This document shows, piece after piece, positions 22,392-27,290 of a stretch of 27,290 nt of DNA. Below the pieces are notes generated by a model. That model ran no database searches and had not been told where the DNA came from. It was given only the letters and a program-made list of their open reading frames with translations. The position numbers were made by a program, and so were the translations under genes. Position 1 is the stretch's first letter, and each line of letters begins with the position of its first letter. The stretch covers positions 1 through 27,290 of the IMG/VR virus record IMGVR_UViG_3300025141_000600, one strand, 5' to 3'. The stretch comes from a virus.

Positions 22392-25300
22392 TTAGCCTTC
22401 TACTATATTTAACTCTGTAAGATTTCCGTAGCTTCCACTCACTGGATCATACATATGAGATTGTGATCTATAATTCATCCTGCTGCCTCCACTAACCTCC
22501 ATCACACTTGAAGTAATTGTTGCATTTTTACTAGCTAGTCCCGTACTTATATCTTTAAAGAATCTAAATACAGCCTTTAAATCATTAGAATCTAATTGTG
22601 CATCTCCATATTTAGTCTGTATTACAGCTTTATTATAGTTCGTGATATCTCTAATAGAAATGTCCTCAAACACTATAAACTTAGTATTACTTCCCTGAGA
22701 AGCAAATAATTCTAGTGTATATTTTTGATTTGTTCTGTGTACTTTTCCAAAATTCTGTAAGTAGTCCCCTGTTGGAGTAAGTGCTTTGTTATTTTTTGTT
22801 GTAAACCTAAACTTAAGCTCCTGTAAAGTATTCTCATTTATATTAGCTATAGCTTGGGGGTTTGATCCAGGAATAACGGTCTCTACAAAAAGAGGCTCCC
22901 AACACCTTCTGTCATAAACATCAACAGTAATTGGTGCCAGATCATTAGATCCTCCCTCCCCAGATCCCGTCATGCTGTCTAAGTTCTTTACAGCAAATTC
23001 TTGGTTCTGTGCTAAATTTCTGACTTGGTTTATTCCGTTAGCAACAAAAGCGGTAGTGTCATAGGAGTCCCACTTATCTAGATGCACACCACACTCATCA
23101 TTAATCCCTAAAGGAGAGTAAGACCAGATCTTATTATTTTCAGGTTCTGTGTGTATCCAAAACCCCAAAGATAGCCCCCCAGTCAGAGAGCTGCTAACGT
23201 CCATGCAATGAGCCTTAACCGTAACCTCGTACTCATGCTCTGGCTCTAAGAAGTTTCTAGACTTGTTAGTTAGATCAGAGTTATCAATCTTTATCCTAAC
23301 CCTAGGCAATCTATCGCTTCCCTCTGGGCAGTGATATTTAATGATTTGGTTATTTATTAAATATTTAGCAAAGGAGTATTTATTTTGATCATTTCTAGAT
23401 AAATTAAAGATTGAGAATATCGGATGACTATCAAAGGTAGAGGGGGTAGAGGTATCCACCAACTCAACAGCACTAACCAAGTGATTATTTCTAAACTCTG
23501 GGTTTGTTAGATATACATCAGAAGCATCAGATGCGGTATATGTTCCCACATCTGCATGAGTACCCGAAACTCCCGATGCACTAAGCACCCCGCTTCCTCC
23601 ATAATACGACAAATCAACTTCGTATACAGGAGAACTTGCAGCAAAATACCCGCTAGTTCCTAATGCAGATCCGTCAATATCAAAATTAGAGTTATAAATT
23701 AATGGTCCAAAAGTATGGCTAAACAAGTTAGGAATACCCATTAAGTTATAGTTATTGTTAGTACCGTGGCCTCCGTATAAGCTGTTGTATACGTTATAAA
23801 ATGCAGACACCTTTCTTCCAAAAGTAAAGTGTTCATAATAATTTAAGGATTGATCTTCGGCCTCACTATTTATTAGGTAGTTTCCAATTGATCTTGGTAC
23901 ATCTATTCCTCCATAAAGAGCAGCTTCCCCATACCAAGAACTAAAATTAACAGGATTTATGAGATTACTACTAACGGGCCAAGAAACATTCCTACTTCCG
24001 TCCTCATTAAAGTAACCCGAAACTATGGAGCTTGCCTGTAAATATTTCTCTGCATCGTGTATCTTGTTCATCATATAGAGAATTTCAGGCAATTGCCCTC
24101 TTCTACCGTAGGTTACACAAGAAGATGTTGGTACGTTTTGTTTAACTCTAGAAGCAAAAGTATTACTTATGTCGTACCCAAACATAGAGCTTGGGGATAA
24201 CAGGTTCTGGCATATGTCCCATACTGGGTGGAGGTTGGAGGTATCTATCAGTTCCCCGATTCCGTTGCCCCAATCATTTTGTCTCTTAGCTACTTCTTTA
24301 AAATCCATTGATGAGGGTATAAACCCTAAAGGTAAATAACCTAGAGAAGAGGAATAGTAAGTGGTGGATAGTTCTAAACTTCCTGGATTATTCTTCCCCC
24401 CTCTAGTGAACATCTTGTTCTCTGGGAGAAGGTTGTGGAAGTTTCTCCTACGCAATGAGTTTCTTGGGACTGATGATATAAAGGAGGTGTTTCCAGATAG
24501 CAATACATCGTTTATATTATTTACATCTGTTCTATGGAACCTTTTAGGGGTAAGTCCGTTGGCGGCGGCAAGAGCCTCCATGTCTAAGGCACAAGTCCCA
24601 TAATTGGTAGTAACGTGGGCTGATCCTTCATACAGATTATTAAAATTAGGTCTCCACTCTCGGCAATCATTATCAGCCAAGGCATCCAAAGCATCTGCTA
24701 CATCAGACACGGAAAGCAAAACACGAGACACAGCATGAGCAGGTATTACTTGATCTAATACTCTCATTACTTTTGTCATTCCATACTTCGACGTAGAGTT
24801 AAGCTGCTGCGATGACCAATCAAAGGTACTAGAATCGAAGGACATTAAGAAGTGAGAAGACTTGCCGTTCCACATACTTAACAGGCTTACGGGATCTGGT
24901 GTCTTCTGCTTAGTTGCGTTCTTTAATATAGTATTATAATTTGGTGGATACTGCTTGTCTTTTGTAAAGATTAAAAAGTTATTAATAACTTTTGAAAGAT
25001 CAACACTGTTTATAAGATTATCATTTAAGTACTTTCGTACTTCCTCTGCAAAGTTCTTATCCACGCCATAACAGATTAAATAATATTTAATTCTATCTAG
25101 CATATTATCTGTTACAAAAGTTTGTGTGTAATACTGCCTCTTCTCATAGGGAGGTACTAAATAAGGTCTATCCCTATAGAAGAATACAAAATTAGGATCA
25201 TAATCTAAAACTAGGTCCTCAGAGCTAGAAGTGTGTACATCCCCCGTCATAAATGTGGGCCAATTATAATCATTAGGATCATACTCACCACTAGGGGGCA

Positions 25301-26861
25301 TTATATGATAAACACCTGTATAGGCTTCTCCATCTAAAAGAAGCTTAGGTTGGGGGAAGGGCTCACCAGCTAACAAGAAGCTATTTGGAAATTCTCGAAC
25401 CAAATCAAACAGAATCTTATCTACCAAATACTTAATATTGGTATCCATACTATTCGGAGAATAGTTAGCCACTCCAAACTGCCGCGCCAGCGCGGGGGTA
25501 TAAACATCCAAACTATCTAAAGCGGGGGAACTTGTAGCTAAAGAATAGTAGAGTATATCAGGAATATAGGATTCCCACAACTCAGATAAAGTATCGCTAG
25601 TAGTTACATTAAAGACTCCTGTAGAGAATAAAGTATCCAACAAATATTGAATAGATCTACGGGTGCCCTTCATCTTATAAATGTCTACAGCGTTTCTAAG
25701 TTGAACTCTCCACTTATCAACATCAGCCCCTATAAACTGCCATCCAATAAGCTCTCCTAGTAACTCTAAAAACTCATCAGGGCATTTGCCTATATCGTAA
25801 AGAACCCCTATCTCGTTATGCTCAGTCAGCCTGTCGCTCATACAGAAAGACATGGCCTGTAAGAATCTAGTAAGGGGTCCTGCCTCCTCAGTATCCGTTA
25901 TAAGGACACCATCATCACTTACTGTTGAAGTTGCAAAGTAATTACTGAAGGAATCTTCTACCTTAGTATCTGGGGTGTCCATAAACTGCGGAGAGTATAC
26001 CACGCTGTTAAGTGTTTGAAGTCTATCTAATAATTGGGTTCCGCTAGTCCATGTTCCAGCACTAATGTCTACAGAAGAAGTATAGTGCTGTGGTGTAATC
26101 CTATCTGATAACCCCCAATACTGCTCGTTCTTCCAAAGATACTCTTGATAAATATTAAGAGTATCTTCTAATTCTACGGATCTTCCCTGCCAAAGAGTGT
26201 CCGTAAGCAATGTGGCTATGGAGTTAGATGGATCAAATCCACCTGCTGGTCCGCCTCTATTTAGGAAATAAACCCACCCTAGATTATTAGCCAAGTACTT
26301 GTATGTCCCTGAAGAATCATTAGCGTAAGCACTGGCCGTTAGGGTAGCTAAGTCCTTGTCCGCCGTTGTAACAGCAGGGATAGATGGTAGAAATGTTCCA
26401 CTAATATATGACAAGAAGGCTTCGCTTGTGCTGTATTCAGAATACTTCCTACCTAGGGGAAATAATATATTTCTTTGGAAATCATCAGGACGTATCTCAG
26501 CAGGAGCATTTTGTTTATAGAAATATTTAGCAAACCCTTTTGGTGTGCCTATAGAAGATAAGTAAGTATCATATGTTAATGCAGACACAGGCAGAATAGT
26601 GTTCTGATTTTTATTAGCTAGTATATGTGAATTTATTAACTGATTTGGATAAGATACATGCGTTCCACTTATAGTCTGCTCGTCTGCAAAGTAGAACTTG
26701 GGAATAATCTTCTTTAGAGCATCTAAATAATTTCTCTTAAAATACGTCTGTGGAGAACTTATATTTTGGACATTATTTTTAGATGAGACTACTGAAACTA
26801 TTTCAGGAATAATCTTATCTAAATCATTGAACCTAGATTTTTTTACATATCTTCTTGCCAT
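22392..26861 (-). CDS. Baseplate wedge protein, T4 gp7 / P2 gpI-like, with large C-terminal extension
   Basis: This 1489-aa protein is the longest in the window. Around residues 335-430 it holds the feature that identifies P2 gpI and related wedge proteins: LYDIGKCPDEFLELLGELIG followed by DVDKWRVQLRNAVDIYKMKG and TRRSIQYLLDTLF, the pattern W/K-R-x-x-I/V-x-x-A-x-x-I/Y-x-x-KGT-x-x-x-I/L-x-x-L. It directly follows a gp6/J-like gene, the standard wedge pair (J then I). P2 gpI is only about 176 aa and T4 gp7 about 1032 aa, so most of this protein is phage-specific. The C-terminal 300 residues include strand patterns such as EHEYEVTVKAHCMD and KYTLELFASQGSNTKFIVFE that resemble jelly-roll carbohydrate-binding modules. 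It begins at TAATG with the previous stop. Confidence 0.82.
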   Translation of the reverse strand: MARRYVKKSRFNDLDKIIPEIVSVVSSKNNVQNISSPQTYFKRNYLDALKKIIPKFYFADEQTISGTHVSYPNQLINSHILANKNQNTILPVSALTYDTYLSSIGTPKGFAKYFYKQNAPAEIRPDDFQRNILFPLGRKYSEYSTSEAFLSYISGTFLPSIPAVTTADKDLATLTASAYANDSSGTYKYLANNLGWVYFLNRGGPAGGFDPSNSIATLLTDTLWQGRSVELEDTLNIYQEYLWKNEQYWGLSDRITPQHYTSSVDISAGTWTSGTQLLDRLQTLNSVVYSPQFMDTPDTKVEDSFSNYFATSTVSDDGVLITDTEEAGPLTRFLQAMSFCMSDRLTEHNEIGVLYDIGKCPDEFLELLGELIGWQFIGADVDKWRVQLRNAVDIYKMKGTRRSIQYLLDTLFSTGVFNVTTSDTLSELWESYIPDILYYSLATSSPALDSLDVYTPALARQFGVANYSPNSMDTNIKYLVDKILFDLVREFPNSFLLAGEPFPQPKLLLDGEAYTGVYHIMPPSGEYDPNDYNWPTFMTGDVHTSSSEDLVLDYDPNFVFFYRDRPYLVPPYEKRQYYTQTFVTDNMLDRIKYYLICYGVDKNFAEEVRKYLNDNLINSVDLSKVINNFLIFTKDKQYPPNYNTILKNATKQKTPDPVSLLSMWNGKSSHFLMSFDSSTFDWSSQQLNSTSKYGMTKVMRVLDQVIPAHAVSRVLLSVSDVADALDALADNDCREWRPNFNNLYEGSAHVTTNYGTCALDMEALAAANGLTPKRFHRTDVNNINDVLLSGNTSFISSVPRNSLRRRNFHNLLPENKMFTRGGKNNPGSLELSTTYYSSSLGYLPLGFIPSSMDFKEVAKRQNDWGNGIGELIDTSNLHPVWDICQNLLSPSSMFGYDISNTFASRVKQNVPTSSCVTYGRRGQLPEILYMMNKIHDAEKYLQASSIVSGYFNEDGSRNVSWPVSSNLINPVNFSSWYGEAALYGGIDVPRSIGNYLINSEAEDQSLNYYEHFTFGRKVSAFYNVYNSLYGGHGTNNNYNLMGIPNLFSHTFGPLIYNSNFDIDGSALGTSGYFAASSPVYEVDLSYYGGSGVLSASGVSGTHADVGTYTASDASDVYLTNPEFRNNHLVSAVELVDTSTPSTFDSHPIFSIFNLSRNDQNKYSFAKYLINNQIIKYHCPEGSDRLPRVRIKIDNSDLTNKSRNFLEPEHEYEVTVKAHCMDVSSSLTGGLSLGFWIHTEPENNKIWSYSPLGINDECGVHLDKWDSYDTTAFVANGINQVRNLAQNQEFAVKNLDSMTGSGEGGSNDLAPITVDVYDRRCWEPLFVETVIPGSNPQAIANINENTLQELKFRFTTKNNKALTPTGDYLQNFGKVHRTNQKYTLELFASQGSNTKFIVFEDISIRDITNYNKAVIQTKYGDAQLDSNDLKAVFRFFKDISTGLASKNATITSSVMEVSGGSRMNYRSQSHMYDPVSGSYGNLTELNIVEG

Positions 26862-27290
26862 TAAATTAGAACAGTATTTATTGTAAAGTTATTTAATTGA
26901 ATAATTTCATTAAAATCTACTTCGGTTATTTCTGGTAGATTATCCACGGTGGAGTATCGCACGTTAGGTAGTCTGAATATTTCTCTACTAAGCTCAGTAG
27001 AGATAAAGGCTTTTCCAAAATCAGTATTATCCAATAAGAAGTGATTACGAATAACTCCAGCAACTTCTTGCTCCACTGTACTTTGGAAGTTTTCTAATTC
27101 TCTATCTATGCGTATAGTTACTACTATATCTAATGTCCTAATAAGGCCATCTACCACGGCTATCTCATCAGTTAACATCTTCTTAGGTTCTATTTCTGCT
27201 AATAAAGATTCTTTAAATGTAGTTGAGGCTTTCTGTAGTCTAAGCTCATCTAGCTTTTCTAACACATATACATCAATAATGTTTGCGGAA
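26861..27290 (-). CDS. 3' end of a baseplate wedge protein, T4 gp6 / baseplate-J-like (partial)
   Basis: The frame is open through the window edge: nine codons upstream of the apparent GTG at 27265 read SANIIDVYV without a stop, so that GTG is internal and the gene begins outside the window. The visible 143 residues are the C-terminal part: NIIDVYVLEKLDELRL, then EIAVVDGLIRTLDIVVTIRI, a helix RELENFQSTVEQEVAGVIRN and FISTELSREIFRLPNVRYST. In baseplate J-like and gp6-like proteins this end of the molecule carries exactly such an 'x-N-V-x-V-Y-V-L' strand and a 'V-x-V-x-I' strand followed by a helix. Position immediately before the gpI/gp7-like gene supports the call. Ends with TAA overlapping the next ATG. 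Confidence 0.75.
   Translation of the reverse strand, partial: SANIIDVYVLEKLDELRLQKASTTFKESLLAEIEPKKMLTDEIAVVDGLIRTLDIVVTIRIDRELENFQSTVEQEVAGVIRNHFLLDNTDFGKAFISTELSREIFRLPNVRYSTVDNLPEITEVDFNEIIQLNNFTINTVLI

Noticed and set aside
26861-27265. A complete 134-aa gene starting at GTG 27265
   Set aside because: The frame continues open to the window edge with sequence in keeping with the family, so this is the 3' part of a longer gene.

Overview
The window is the virion-structure region of a large lytic tailed phage (myovirus) of the T4 superfamily. Every gene I can support lies on the minus strand, so transcription runs from high to low coordinates. The DNA is AT-rich, the genes are packed end to end (ATGA or TAATG junctions and short overlaps), and I see no tRNA, integrase, IS element or CRISPR array. 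Family assignments rest on recognising protein sequence motifs; no database search was possible. Host and exact taxon cannot be told from the sequence.

In transcription order: (1) 27290-22392 is the baseplate wedge, with the 3' end of a gp6/baseplate-J-like gene (cut by the window edge) followed by a 1489-aa gp7/P2-gpI-like protein. (2) 22389-12885 holds tail appendage genes: a 661-aa protein with a jelly-roll-like insert, two small paralogues of it (225 and 208 aa), a 1165-aa right-handed beta-helix protein and an 899-aa protein that shares an N-terminal motif with it. (3) 12874-9963 holds an 871-aa protein with a glycine-rich 33-bp tandem repeat, followed 5 nt later by a PAAR-repeat spike-tip gene interrupted by one in-frame TGA. 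(4) 9859-5576 is the head module: three small charged proteins, a gp21-type prohead protease, a gp22-type scaffold and the gp23-type major capsid protein, closed by a strong terminator. (5) 5488-125 is the neck and tail-shaft module: a 75-aa protein, gp13-, gp14- and gp15-like neck/completion proteins, a 58-aa protein, the gp18-type sheath and the gp19-type tube, closed by a second terminator. (6) 39-1 may be the first 13 codons of the next gene.

Together the genes cover much of a contractile virion: baseplate wedges carrying fibres, a sharpened spike tip, a proteolytically matured capsid, a neck, and sheath plus tube. Portal, terminase, tape measure, hub and lysis genes are absent and must lie outside the window.

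The most striking observation is the PAAR gene. It reads in one frame over 96 sense positions except for codon 51, which is TGA. The motif context (x-P-S-H) predicts a cysteine there, the conserved metal-binding Cys of PAAR tips. A small stem-loop 24 nt downstream broadly fits the bacterial SECIS layout. This could be a selenocysteine-containing spike tip, programmed readthrough, or simply a nonsense mutation or sequencing error; sequence alone cannot decide. A second observation is a set of TNTAAATA-like octamers in gene gaps, one mismatch from the T4 late promoter TATAAATA.
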